Shown: one piece after another, positions 51,498 through 61,700 of the stretch
Layout of the letters: the number at the start of each line of letters is the position of its first letter
Numbering within the stretch: position 1 is the first letter of the stretch
From: Bacteroidota bacterium
Lineage (GTDB): Bacteria; Bacteroidota; Bacteroidia; Flavobacteriales_D; Sanyastnellaceae
DNA length: 64,000 bases
Assembly (NCBI GenBank): GCA_027624855.1
Contig: JAQBTQ010000006.1
Coordinates: forward strand, 51,656-115,655
Direction of reading: 5' to 3'
Notes under the pieces: model-generated
Database searches by the model: none
What the model saw: only the letters and a program-made list of their open reading frames with translations
What the model was told of the DNA's origin: nothing
Made by a program: the position numbers and the translations under genes

Positions 51498-52190
51498 ATG
51501 GCGAAGAAAAATAAGACCGAAGACGATATCCTAGTTGACGTAGGAGAAGTGTATAGCAAAACAGAGCGTTTTGTGGACCAAAACCGGAGCTCCCTGACGA
51601 TGGCAGTTGGTGTACTCGCTGCATTAATCCTTGGATTTGTTGGCTACGAATTTTTCATTCAAGGCCCGGCGGAAGCCGAGGCGGAATCTGCTGCATGGAA
51701 AGCAGAGAACTATTTTGAAATTGACTCCATCAATTACGCACAAGGAGGCGATGGGTTCTATGCTGGATTGGAAGATGTCATGCTGGATCATGAAGGCACA
51801 GCCGCTGGACAGCGTGCAGCCTATCGCATGGGCATCGTATTAAGAGATGCTGGTGATTATGTAGGCGCCATTGAAGCTTTTCAGAAAGTCGATGTGAACG
51901 ACAACGTGATTCAAGTACTCGCCACTGGAAATGTCGGCGACTGTTATGTTGAATTAACCGATTATGAGGCGGCTGCCACTGCTTTTGACGAAGCAGTCGA
52001 TTTGGCTTCTTCGAGTTTGGCCGAAGATGTTTTGGCTCCGATGTTCCTCTACAAAGGCGCATTGGTTCAAATTGAACTAGGCAACAATGATGCAGCCAAA
52101 AGCATGCTCGATCGAATCGTAAATGATTATCCAAAAAGCCAGCAAAACAACGCTTCTGAAGCCTTAGCTGCATCTTTGAGTGAAGGCTAA
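51498..52190 (+). CDS. Single-TM tetratricopeptide protein (YfgM-like)
   Basis: 230 residues. A cytoplasmic N-terminal part (about 1-33), one membrane helix (LTMAVGVLAALILGFVGYEFFI, about 33-54) and a periplasmic helical region of TPR-like repeats (YRMGIVLRDAGDYVGAIEAFQKV, GNVGDCYVELTDYEAAATAFDEAV, YKGALVQIELGNNDAAKSMLDRIVNDYP). YfgM-type proteins act as ancillary translocon chaperones, but the assignment is by architecture. It precedes ribH by 11 bases, a neighbourhood common in Bacteroidota. Confidence 0.85.
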   Translation: MAKKNKTEDDILVDVGEVYSKTERFVDQNRSSLTMAVGVLAALILGFVGYEFFIQGPAEAEAESAAWKAENYFEIDSINYAQGGDGFYAGLEDVMLDHEGTAAGQRAAYRMGIVLRDAGDYVGAIEAFQKVDVNDNVIQVLATGNVGDCYVELTDYEAAATAFDEAVDLASSSLAEDVLAPMFLYKGALVQIELGNNDAAKSMLDRIVNDYPKSQQNNASEALAASLSEG

Positions 52191-52201
52191 TCAAACAAGC
52201 A

Positions 52202-52693
52202 ATGGCCACGGCTGGTAAGAATTTAAGTGAATACAACGCAGCGCAGCTGCCAAACGGTGCCCGCTTCAAAGTGGGCATTGTTGTGTCTGAATGGAACACT
52301 GAGATCACCCATGCCCTTCGAGATGGTGTGCTGGAGGTATTGCATGCAGCTGGGGTTAAGGCGGAAAACACTCGTTTGCTTTCGGTGCCTGGTGCTTTTG
52401 AATTGCCACTCGGTGCGCAATGGTTACTTCAAGGGAATGACCCATGTGATGGCGTTATTGCGATCGGTGCTGTCATACGAGGGGAAACGGCACATTTCGA
52501 TTACGTGTGCCAAGCAGCTAGCACGGGCATTCTAAATGTGGGGTTAAACACGAACAAGCCCGCTATTTTTTGCGTGTTAACCGATGACCATATCCAGCAA
52601 TCGAGGGATCGATCAGGAGGAAAACATGGAAACAAAGGCGTCGAAGCAGCAATAGCTTGCCTTGAAATGTTGGAACTTAAATCCAAGCTTTAA
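52202..52693 (+). CDS. ribH: 6,7-dimethyl-8-ribityllumazine synthase
   Basis: Penultimate riboflavin enzyme joining the pyrimidine and butanone-phosphate. 163 residues with the active-site segments FKVGIVVSEWNTEITHAL, VPGAFELPLGAQWL, GAVIRGETAHFDYVCQ (catalytic His), GLNTNKPAIFCVLTDDHIQQ and GNKGVEAAIACLEM. No FMN riboswitch lies upstream; it is translated from the TPR transcript. Confidence 0.96.
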   Translation: MATAGKNLSEYNAAQLPNGARFKVGIVVSEWNTEITHALRDGVLEVLHAAGVKAENTRLLSVPGAFELPLGAQWLLQGNDPCDGVIAIGAVIRGETAHFDYVCQAASTGILNVGLNTNKPAIFCVLTDDHIQQSRDRSGGKHGNKGVEAAIACLEMLELKSKL

Positions 52694-52711
52694 GCTCGTT
52701 GATTTCAGGAC

Positions 52712-54262
52712 ATGGCCCTGCGCGCCCTCATTAACCAATACCCACTCACCTTCATTCTCATTTTGGGTTTTTTGATGCGAATAATCGCATCGACTTACTC
52801 TACCGGGTACTTGATGCATGACGATCATTTTCTTGTGGTTGAAACCGGTGCTTCATGGGCCGTTGGTGAAGACTACAACAATTGGCTCCCTGCGGGACAA
52901 CTGAAACAGGGCATTGCAAATCCAACACCCCATCAAGCAAATCTTGCTTATCCTGGAATTGTAAGTGGCTTTTTTCGAGTTTGCAATGCCTTGAACATCA
53001 CCCACCCACAAACGCAGATGTGGTGGCTTCGGTTCTTCCATGGCATTTACAGTCTGCTCTTGGTCTTCTTTGCCTTCAACATTGCGCAGCGGTTGGCAGG
53101 TCGAACTCCTGCAATTTGGTCCGCTTTAGCTCTTGCCTCATTTGGATTGTTTCCTATGCTCGGGGTGCGCCAATTGATTGAAATGGCGTGCATTGCTCCT
53201 TTGCTTTGGTCAGCATGGGTGGTTGTTCGCCATGACCCTGAGAAAAGAACTTGGAAAACTTGGGGATTGGCGGGCATTGGAATCGGATTGGCCACTGCCC
53301 TTCGTTACCAATGCGGCGTATTTGGTTTGGGCTGGGTCATTGCCTTGTTCATTGCTGAATCCAATTGGAAAAAAGCCATGGGCCATTCAGCTTTGATGGG
53401 AATCACGGCGATTGGCGTATTCTTTTTGGGCCAAATCCAAGACTGGATCATCTGGGGCACTCCCTTTGCCCAATTGCGTGCCTACATCGAGTACAACATG
53501 TCGCACTCCGGTGAATATCCGCAAGGACAGTGGCATCAGTACCTATGGTTAGTCATTGGATTGCTCATCCCTCCTTTCTCTTTTGCGTGGCTATTTGGCA
53601 CCATTCGAGAATGGAAACGATTGGCATATTTGGTTATCCCGGCGGTCGCATTTTTTGTTTTTCACAGCGTTTTCCCTAACAAGCAAGAACGATTCATCCT
53701 ACCCGCCATTCCCTTTTTCATCATTGCTGGAAGCATTGGATGGCATGCATTTGAAAAACAATCCCAATTCTGGATGCAACGGCGGACCTTGAGGAAATTG
53801 CTTGTCGGTTTAGGAGTCGGTTTGAGCTTATGCCTTGGTTTTACCCTTTGCTTCATCCAACCCAAACACAGCCGAGTTCAGGCGATGAACGTCTTGTTTG
53901 AGCAAGGAGATCTAGAAAACTTTTTGATGGTGCACACCGGATCTGGTGGCATGCCTCCCCAGTTTTACAGTGGTTCTTGGTCCAAGTACTGGACGAGTGA
54001 CCTTTCTACCGATGTTTTGAATCATCGACAGGTCATGTGCAATAGCCCGAAATACACCTTTCCGAATTACATCGTTTTTTCTGGCGATGAGCATTTGGGT
54101 GAAGGAGTTGCACAGTATCAAGAGGTGTACCCGAGCATGGAATACATCGGTCAAGCTCCTCCGAGCAAATGGGATCGCTTCCTCTCCTACCTGAATCCAC
54201 ACAACGCTTCAGAACGATTCATGATTTACAGAATCTCATCGGAATCTGAATGCAATCCGTAA
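52712..54262 (+). CDS. GT-C fold membrane glycosyltransferase (GT22/ALG9-like)
   Basis: 516 residues with about ten membrane helices (FILILGFLMRIIAS, FFHGIYSLLLVFFAF, LLVGLGVGLSLCLGF and others). The first loop holds the acidic motif LMHDDHFL, the place of the catalytic Asp in GT-C enzymes, and FPNKQERFILPAIPFFI matches the HKExRF block of GT22 mannosyltransferases. It should transfer sugar from a lipid-phosphate donor in the inner membrane. The product cannot be specified. It starts 18 bases after ribH. Confidence 0.8.
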   Translation: MALRALINQYPLTFILILGFLMRIIASTYSTGYLMHDDHFLVVETGASWAVGEDYNNWLPAGQLKQGIANPTPHQANLAYPGIVSGFFRVCNALNITHPQTQMWWLRFFHGIYSLLLVFFAFNIAQRLAGRTPAIWSALALASFGLFPMLGVRQLIEMACIAPLLWSAWVVVRHDPEKRTWKTWGLAGIGIGLATALRYQCGVFGLGWVIALFIAESNWKKAMGHSALMGITAIGVFFLGQIQDWIIWGTPFAQLRAYIEYNMSHSGEYPQGQWHQYLWLVIGLLIPPFSFAWLFGTIREWKRLAYLVIPAVAFFVFHSVFPNKQERFILPAIPFFIIAGSIGWHAFEKQSQFWMQRRTLRKLLVGLGVGLSLCLGFTLCFIQPKHSRVQAMNVLFEQGDLENFLMVHTGSGGMPPQFYSGSWSKYWTSDLSTDVLNHRQVMCNSPKYTFPNYIVFSGDEHLGEGVAQYQEVYPSMEYIGQAPPSKWDRFLSYLNPHNASERFMIYRISSESECNP

Positions 54263-54301
54263 GCTTCCTTCAATCGGCGCAACAGGCTTAAATTCGTGCT
54301 G

Positions 54302-54309
54302 TAATTTTC
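54302..54309 (+). promoter_or_regulatory. Possible -7 box of the first M1 peptidase gene
   Basis: TAATTTTC (one mismatch to TAnnTTTG), preceded by a second candidate TAAATTCG at 54289-54296. Either could start the transcript that begins at 54353 or at an upstream in-frame ATG at 54317. Confidence 0.3.
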
Positions 54310-54352
54310 TGCAAGAATGCGCACAAGAGGCGCAAACCAAAAAAACCTTGAT

Positions 54353-56173
54353 ATGACCTTGAACCGCATTTTTCTATGGCTCGCTCTCGCCCTTTTCTGT
54401 CCAATGGCCTCTGCGCAATATCCAGGATGGCAGCAAGCCGTTGAATATTCAATGGAAATAACCCTTGACACCACGCAGCATCAATATACTGGCGCGATGA
54501 AAGTTGTTTTGCAAAACAACAGTCCGGATGATTTGGATCGCGCGTTTTTCCATCTCTTTTTCAATGCCTTCCAGCCAGGCAGTATGATGGATGTGCGTTC
54601 TCGAACCATTGAAGATCCTGACAGACGCGTGGGATCGCGAATATTTGAATTGCCCGAAGAAGAATGGGGTTGGCAACGAGTAAAATCATTGACCGTTAAT
54701 GGAAAACCAGTGCAATTCACCCATGACGGCACCATCTTAGATGTCGCCCTGAATGATCCCATCGGGTCTGGAAAAAAGTGCACTTTTGAAATGGAATGGG
54801 ATGCACAGGTTCCGCGCCAAATTCGCCGAAGCGGATGGATGAATCGGGAAGGCATTGAATACTCCATGACCCAGTGGTACCCAAAGCTTTGCGAATACGA
54901 TCATGACGGGTGGCATACGGAGCCTTACGTTGGAAGGGAGTTTCATGGAATTTGGGGTGACTACGATGTCACCATTCATCTCCCAGCTGGCTGCCCTGTC
55001 GGAGCGACAGGAGTTTTGCAAGGGGATGAAGAACAGGCACTTACTTCCGGCACTTGGCGGTTTGTTGCAGAGAACGTCATTGATTTTGCATGGGCCTCCG
55101 ATCCAGATTATGTTCACGACACCCTTCAAGCGGGACAAGTCATGTTGCATTTTTATCACCAACCTTTGGACGAGGAATATGCAGAAAACTGGGAGCAACT
55201 TCCAGCATACACGGCCAAAGCAATGGACTTCTTAAATGAATTAATTGGTCCTTACCCCTATCCTCAATACTCGGTCATTCAAGGTGGAGATGGTGGAATG
55301 GAATATCCTATGGCGACCCTAATTACTGGGAATCGTAGCTTACAAAGTTTGGTAGGTGTAACCGTTCATGAAATGGCACACTCTTGGTTTCAAGCGGTGC
55401 TAGCGACCAATGAAAGCCTCTATGAATTCATGGATGAAGGAATGACTAGCTATGCAACAGAGCTTTGTATGAATCACCTATTTGCCGGACCCGGAAGCGA
55501 TGGTTTTCCGCATCGTGGAGCCTATTCAGGATACATCAGTCAAGCACTGAGCGGCAAGGAAGAGCCACTCATCACGCATGCGGATCATTACCAAACCAAC
55601 CGTGCTTATGGCGTAGCAGCTTACTCCAAGGGAGAGGTGTTGGTCGCACAACTCGCCGCGATTATGGGCGAGGAATCGAGGGATACGGGGTTGAAAAAGT
55701 ATTTTGAGGATTGGAAGTTTAAGCACCCCGGACCACAAGAATTGAAAAGGGCCATGGAACAATCCTGTGGATTTGACCTTGATTGGTATTTTCAGTATTT
55801 CATCAATACGACGCATACCATCGATTATGCGATTGACCAAGTCATCGAAGGCAAAGAGATGACGACGATTTCTTGCTCAAGAATTGGCGCCATGCCGATG
55901 CCTCAAAACATTACCATCACCTACCAAGATGGTAGCAAGGCCAGTTATCTGGCTCCATTGGTAATGATGCGAGGCCATCGTCCGCTCAAGAAGGACGAGG
56001 TGCTGCTTCCCGATTGGCCATGGACGCATCCGACGTATACTTTTGAAATCCCGACCTTGTCCGGCATAGCCGCAGTCGAATTGGACGCGGATCGACAGAC
56101 TGCAGATGTCAATCGGGAAAACAACCTGGTGGAATTGAATGGCCAAGCCCGGCGAATCTTCAAACGCAACTAA
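54353..56173 (+). CDS. M1-family metallopeptidase, exported
   Basis: 606 residues from MTLNRIFLWLALALF, with a signal peptide ending ASAQ; an in-frame ATG at 54317 would add 12 residues before it. The M1 domain has GGMEYPM as the variant of the GAMEN motif and the zinc site H339-E-M-A-H343 with E362, plus Tyr in the C-terminal part. The C-terminal 150 residues are beta-rich. It likely digests peptides in the periplasm or outside. It runs into bioY with a gap of 3 bases. Confidence 0.92.
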   Translation: MTLNRIFLWLALALFCPMASAQYPGWQQAVEYSMEITLDTTQHQYTGAMKVVLQNNSPDDLDRAFFHLFFNAFQPGSMMDVRSRTIEDPDRRVGSRIFELPEEEWGWQRVKSLTVNGKPVQFTHDGTILDVALNDPIGSGKKCTFEMEWDAQVPRQIRRSGWMNREGIEYSMTQWYPKLCEYDHDGWHTEPYVGREFHGIWGDYDVTIHLPAGCPVGATGVLQGDEEQALTSGTWRFVAENVIDFAWASDPDYVHDTLQAGQVMLHFYHQPLDEEYAENWEQLPAYTAKAMDFLNELIGPYPYPQYSVIQGGDGGMEYPMATLITGNRSLQSLVGVTVHEMAHSWFQAVLATNESLYEFMDEGMTSYATELCMNHLFAGPGSDGFPHRGAYSGYISQALSGKEEPLITHADHYQTNRAYGVAAYSKGEVLVAQLAAIMGEESRDTGLKKYFEDWKFKHPGPQELKRAMEQSCGFDLDWYFQYFINTTHTIDYAIDQVIEGKEMTTISCSRIGAMPMPQNITITYQDGSKASYLAPLVMMRGHRPLKKDEVLLPDWPWTHPTYTFEIPTLSGIAAVELDADRQTADVNRENNLVELNGQARRIFKRN

Positions 56174-56176
56174 TCC

Positions 56177-56758
56177 ATGCTCACGGATCTTATACGCAAT
56201 CAAAGCATTTGGATTCAGACTTTAATTGGGTTGATTGCTTTGGGAACTTTAATGGCTCTGAGCCCGGTGGTCATCCAAAGCGGAGACGTTCCCATTACCC
56301 TTCAATCGTTGCTTGTGGTGTTTATTCCGATCATCGTCGGATGGAAAATTGGGGTAATCGCCGTCATTGGATACCTTGTTGCCGGAGGGCTTGGGGCTCC
56401 TGTTTTTTCGGATGGGGCCGCTGGATGGCATTATTTTTCGGGCAGCACTGGCGGGTTTTTAATGTCGTTCCCCATAGCAGCCCTTTTGAGCGGATTTGCG
56501 AATGAGCAATTCCAAGGCCCTAAATCAGTCCTATTTGGAACAATGTTTCTGTTTGCCGGTCAATTCATCATCCTCGTTCTGGGCCTTTTTTGGTACCGCA
56601 CCATCGTGCCAGTCGAGGAGACCATGCTGGAGTCTGTTAAAGCATTTATGCCCGCATTGCTCATCAAAACCTCATTTGGAGGACTCGCATTGGTCTTAAT
56701 ACACCGATTACTTTCTGCTGCATTGCGCTCGCGATCCATCAATGAACCTCAAACCTGA
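56177..56758 (+). CDS. bioY: Biotin transporter S component BioY
   Basis: 193 residues with about six membrane helices. BioY features: SGDVPITLQSLLVVFIPIIVGW, AGGLGAPVFSDGAAGWHYFSGSTGGFLMSFPIAAL. BioY binds biotin and works alone or with an ECF energising module; no BioM/BioN genes are beside it. It begins 3 bases after the M1 gene and ends 9 bases before the next M1 gene, so it is part of that operon. Confidence 0.92.
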   Translation: MLTDLIRNQSIWIQTLIGLIALGTLMALSPVVIQSGDVPITLQSLLVVFIPIIVGWKIGVIAVIGYLVAGGLGAPVFSDGAAGWHYFSGSTGGFLMSFPIAALLSGFANEQFQGPKSVLFGTMFLFAGQFIILVLGLFWYRTIVPVEETMLESVKAFMPALLIKTSFGGLALVLIHRLLSAALRSRSINEPQT

Positions 56759-56767
56759 ATTCATTTC

Positions 56768-58642
56768 ATGAAAATTTCACCTCTTAAACTTCTTTCATTT
56801 TTGACCTTGGTATATCTAGCTTTCACGCAGTGCGGTCAAAATGAAGTTCAATCCAACAAATCCTCTACCATATTAGAAATGAAAAGAGCAACGGATCACC
56901 ACAGTTACAGCCGACCTGAAGAATCGGTCGTGAAGCATTTGAACTGGAATGCTTCGGTCGATTTCTCCACCCGGGTCATTTCGGCAACGGCAACTTATGA
57001 TATTGAATCTTCCGATAATGCAGAGCGAATCATCCTCGATTGCGTTGATTTGAATATTCTTGAGGTGTTCGTGGATGGCGAGGCGGTAAACTGGGAACTC
57101 GGTCCCGTTGCACCCTTCATCGGACAACCACTCAGCATTCCCATCAAAGCATCTAGCAAGCAAATAAGCGTATCCTATGAAAGCTCTCCTGAAGCTGGTG
57201 CGCTTTTATGGGTCGAGGGAGAAAACCCTTTCTTATTCACACAAAGTCAGGCCATATTGGCTCGAACTTGGGTGCCTTGCCAGGATTCTCCCGGAGTCCG
57301 CTTCACTTATGAAGCCCATTTGGATGTTCCTGTAGGAACCATGGCATTGATGAGTGCAGTCAATCCAACAGAACAAACGAGCGATGGTCATTATGATTTC
57401 GTGATGGACCAACCCATCCCGTCGTATTTGCTCGCCTTGGCCGTAGGCAATGTCGAATTTCGTCCAATTGGAGAACACACCGGTGTTTACGCTGTACCTG
57501 AGTTGATTGAAGCTGCAGAATATGAATTTTCAGAAATGGAAGACTTGTTGGTTGCCGCTGAGGGGTTGTATGGGAAATATGCTTGGGAACGCTACGATCT
57601 ATTGGTTTTACCTGCTGCTTTTCCATTTGGGGGAATGGAAAATCCGCGCCTCACATTTGCCACCCCGACCATCATTGCCGGCGATCGGAGCTTGGTTTCA
57701 TTGGTTGCGCATGAGTTAGCGCACAGTTGGAGTGGAAACCTGGTCACAAATGCAACGTGGGACGATTTCTGGTTAAATGAAGGATTCACGGTTTATTTCG
57801 AACAACGCATCATGGAAGCTGTGTATGGCAAAGAAATTTCTGAAATGCTTGCCACTTTGAGCTATCAAGGGCTTGTGGATGAAGTTGATCAAATCATGGA
57901 CGTCAATCCCGACGACACCCACCTAAAACTTCATTTGCAAAACCGCGATCCAGATGATGGCATGACGGCTATTGCTTACGATAAAGGGTATTTCTTCTTG
58001 CGACTGTTAGAAGAGACCGTAGGTCGTGATGCATTCGACGCCTTTTTGAAAGCTTATTTCGAAACCCATTCGTTCTCGGTGATGGATACAGATCAGTTCA
58101 TCGCTTACCTCAAGGAGAATTTACTCACCAATGAGTCCCTCCTGAATCAAGTCAACATGGACGCTTGGATTTTTGGGGCCGGGCTTCCACCCAATTGCCC
58201 AACCGTTGGATCACAGCGAATTGAGCGAGTCGATAGCGTTTTGAGCGCTTGGCAAGCGGGAACGATGCCCACAGAATCGCTCCCCTGGAACGACTGGGTA
58301 TATCAAGAACGCTATCGTTTTCTATCCAACTTAAATGACGACACATCTGCAGATCGAATGAAAGAATTGGATGAAAACTGGAAGATTTCCCAAACTGGAA
58401 ACAATGAGGTCTTATTTGCATGGCTGGAACAAAGCATTCGCAGTCATTATGAACCCGCTTATTCAAGACTCGAGCAATTCTTGGTCAGCATCGGAAGAAG
58501 AAAGTTCTTAACGCCTTTGTATAAAGCCATGAAAGAGACCAACCAATCTGATATGGCGATGAACATCTACACTCAAGCTCGCCCTTCGTACCATAGCGTT
58601 GCAACGGGAACGATGGACGAACTTTTGGGATGGGAAAATTGA
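56768..58642 (+). CDS. M1-family aminopeptidase (LTA4-hydrolase-like) lipoprotein
   Basis: 624 residues with a lipoprotein signal (LAFTQC, C22). The catalytic domain holds GGMENPRLTFATP and the zinc site H315-E-L-A-H319 with E338 (LNEGFTVYFE). The C-terminal part (about 470-620) is an armadillo-like helical domain as in leukotriene A4 hydrolase. Probably an envelope aminopeptidase. Together with the other M1 gene and bioY it forms one plus-strand operon that ends at the terminator at 58660. Confidence 0.92.
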   Translation: MKISPLKLLSFLTLVYLAFTQCGQNEVQSNKSSTILEMKRATDHHSYSRPEESVVKHLNWNASVDFSTRVISATATYDIESSDNAERIILDCVDLNILEVFVDGEAVNWELGPVAPFIGQPLSIPIKASSKQISVSYESSPEAGALLWVEGENPFLFTQSQAILARTWVPCQDSPGVRFTYEAHLDVPVGTMALMSAVNPTEQTSDGHYDFVMDQPIPSYLLALAVGNVEFRPIGEHTGVYAVPELIEAAEYEFSEMEDLLVAAEGLYGKYAWERYDLLVLPAAFPFGGMENPRLTFATPTIIAGDRSLVSLVAHELAHSWSGNLVTNATWDDFWLNEGFTVYFEQRIMEAVYGKEISEMLATLSYQGLVDEVDQIMDVNPDDTHLKLHLQNRDPDDGMTAIAYDKGYFFLRLLEETVGRDAFDAFLKAYFETHSFSVMDTDQFIAYLKENLLTNESLLNQVNMDAWIFGAGLPPNCPTVGSQRIERVDSVLSAWQAGTMPTESLPWNDWVYQERYRFLSNLNDDTSADRMKELDENWKISQTGNNEVLFAWLEQSIRSHYEPAYSRLEQFLVSIGRRKFLTPLYKAMKETNQSDMAMNIYTQARPSYHSVATGTMDELLGWEN

Positions 58643-58659
58643 TTCAGTTATAACCGAAT

Positions 58660-58691
58660 AAAAAAGCCCCGTAACGAGCGGGGCTTTTTTA
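58660..58691. terminator. Bidirectional intrinsic terminator
   Basis: AAAAAAGCCCCG-TAACGAG-CGGGGCTTTTTT, an 11-bp perfect stem plus A/T runs on both sides. It sits between the M1 operon (plus) and the T9SS gene (minus) and serves both. Confidence 0.9.
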
Positions 58692-58711
58692 TTGAGCACA
58701 ATTTTTATCGC

Positions 58712-61700
58712 TTAGCGTGTGATCATAACCGAGCCGGTCACTTCCTTTCGTTCGGCAGGGTTGCTCAAGCTGTAAACTACAGCGTAGTAAAAATAGACTC
58801 CATCCTGAGCAAAATGATCTGATTCAGCAACTGCTGGCCCATACCACACTTCATTCATGTCTTTCGTTTCAAAAACGAGGTTGCCCCAGCGATTTACGAT
58901 TTGCAGTTCAAAGCGTTCAGGGTCGATATCGGAGCCTTGAATGAAAAATGCATCATTCACCCCATCATTGTTTGGTGTGAAGGCTGTTGGAATGTACAAC
59001 GAGAACATGTCCTGAATCTCAATCAATCTAGTGATTTGAGAAGTACATCCATTTTCGTCTGTTACCACCAAAGTCACAGGGTATTCTCCTCCTGTATCAA
59101 TCGGAAAATCAAAATCTGGATCAGGCAGGTTGGATTCTCCAAGCACTTGAACATTATCAAACACCCAATACCAATCCACCACATTTGAGCTATTCACTGA
59201 TTCAAAGTCAATGTGTGTGTCTGGGGCCCTTGTTGGCTGCGGAGAAGCATAGAATCCAACATATGGCCGCGAATACACCTGAATCATGCTGGGCTGGAAA
59301 TTGGTGTAATGACAGCCAATCAAAGAGGTAATATTGAACGTGATGTCATAACCACCTGGACTGAGGTAATCATGGACTGGGCTCGCTTCATAACTGAGCT
59401 CTCCGTCACCGAAAAACCACTCCGTTTGTGAAATCAATTCCGGATCAACCTCACTTTCGAATTGAAAGACACCAGGAACGCAAGCCCTTGTAGTATCCAC
59501 TGAGAAGTCCGCCGGTATGGGTGTTTCTATGACGACTTCTTCACAGATGGTGTATGCCGGAGATTCACAATCATCAGTCAGTGTAACACAATACGTTCCT
59601 GTTCCTGCTGGATAATCCACCCAGTAAGAATCGCCAGCACCCACTGGCATGTTCTCCCACGTCCAATTAAAATTGTATCCTGAGCCACTACCCCCATTGA
59701 AGCTCACAGCCTCTAGTTCGGCAAAGGCTCCTCCACAAATCAACTCAGGAGCATTAAGATCGACCTGCAAGGAATCATACACTTGGACCGTTACGGTTTG
59801 GGCAGCTGACATACAGCCATTATCATCTGTCGCAAAAACAGTATAGTCTGTATCTACAACGGGATTTACCACTTGGGAATCACCTGTGCCCAATCCATTG
59901 TCCCATGTATAAGTCCAGCTTCCTGAAGGATCCATTGTTGAGCTCACTTCCAATACAGCATAACCATTGATGCAAATCTGCGGGATGGGCTCGATGTCAA
60001 AATCCATTGGCTGCGGCGGCGTCAAAAGGATATCCATGTAATAGAAGCAACCTGCTGGGTCAGACAATTCCAATTCATAAGTACCCGATTCTAAATCATC
60101 AAACACATCCAATCCACCATTGGAAGAAATGGTTTCAACCAAAGTTCCTCCCTCTGACAGCGTGAGCGTCCATGGTCCTTCCGAAGGTGGCTCATTGATG
60201 TTCACGGAAACGAAACCATCAGTCAAAAGACACGACGGCTCTCCAAAATCAACGGAGTATTCAAATCCTGGCAAAACGGAGACTACGTCTTCTGTTCCGC
60301 AGTAAGGCATTCCGATGGGCTCTACAAGCAACGTGTATTCAATGGGCATGCCGTCAAAATCTAACACCGTGGGGTTCGGAATGGTAGGATCATCCAAGTA
60401 AGTCGGCGGATCCCAAGTCCATTGATACCCGCATTCAACCTGACCTCCGCAAGAAACGCAATAGGTCACTTCCTCATAATTTCCTCCTTGACAAGAACCC
60501 CAGCCGTCTGATGTAAATACCACCGTTAAGCATCCATCAGCATTGGTAGCGGTGTAGGTAAGCCCTGTGAGATCTCCATCCAAGTTTGCTAAAACAGGAG
60601 CTGAGTCTGAATCGCCATCATAAATAATCAGTTGATCCCAAAATGGTTCGATCATGCCGCTGCCAAAGTCAATGGTCATCATCGTGCCATCTCCTGGATT
60701 ATCTGGGCAATACGTGAAGACGTCATAAGCATTGGGACCGTAGCAATGTGAAATCGTTCCCTCGACATCTGAACAAGCAGACACCTCTCCTCCGACAAAC
60801 GCTCCTTGCAATTGCACGGGATCTTGGCAAAAGATTAAATCCGCTCCGGCGGTGACTGAATTGCCCAGACCTGGAATGACCTCAACGACCACCGTAGTAT
60901 CCCAAGTACAGCTGAAATTATTCGTCACCGTATAAACAAATTCATATTCCCCCGGCTCATCAAACATCAAATCGACATAATCTGCCTCTGGATCAATTGA
61001 CTCCACCCCGTAGGTCGAAGAAGAAACTTGCCAATAGCTCGAATCCATATCCGCGCCAATGGTCGGGGTAAAAGTTGTAACGCCCGGAACGATCGCTGGA
61101 TTGAAATCAATCCCCCACTCGAACAAAAATCCATTATCTGCTCCCCACTGATCAATGACTTGGAAGGTCCATATACCATTAAGTGGACAGCCCTCAAAGT
61201 CACAGATGTCTCCGCACAATCCATACTCGCCTGCGGGTATGGTATTTCCAGTCACATTGGGATTATCTGCATCATCTAACAGGTATTCACCATTCTCTGT
61301 GAAGGTGTACCAATAGCCTACTCCGGGATTTGGGGTGGTGCCGTCAAAGTCATCAGGCTCTCCCAAATAATATCCATTCAAGTCTGTGCCTCCACTGCAA
61401 TCATCAGCGCCAGAATTGTTGTTTTCCATGATCACGACCTGCGTGCCATCTGGGCATTCCACTTGAATGGTCAAGTCACCAACGAAGGAGTGTTCCATCA
61501 ACGCGTTAATTCCCAATAAATCATCGCAATCTTCTAAAACCTGACCATCGTCGAAAAAGTCGATATACAACTCAGATTCGAACCAAGCACCTGTTGCATC
61601 AGGCATGGGAAGCTCCTCTGATACTGCCAATGGAGGCAACGCTGTCCAGGTAATGCTTTGAACGGGGTTTCCGTCTAAGAAGCCCGGAGATCCGGTGCAT

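Noticed and set aside
52191..52201. FMN riboswitch upstream of ribH
   Set aside because: Only 11 bases separate ribH from the TPR gene; no riboswitch can fit and none was seen.
56174..56176. Biotin-regulator operator or promoter in front of bioY
   Set aside because: Only 3 bases lie between bioY and the M1 gene; any control must act at the operon promoter.
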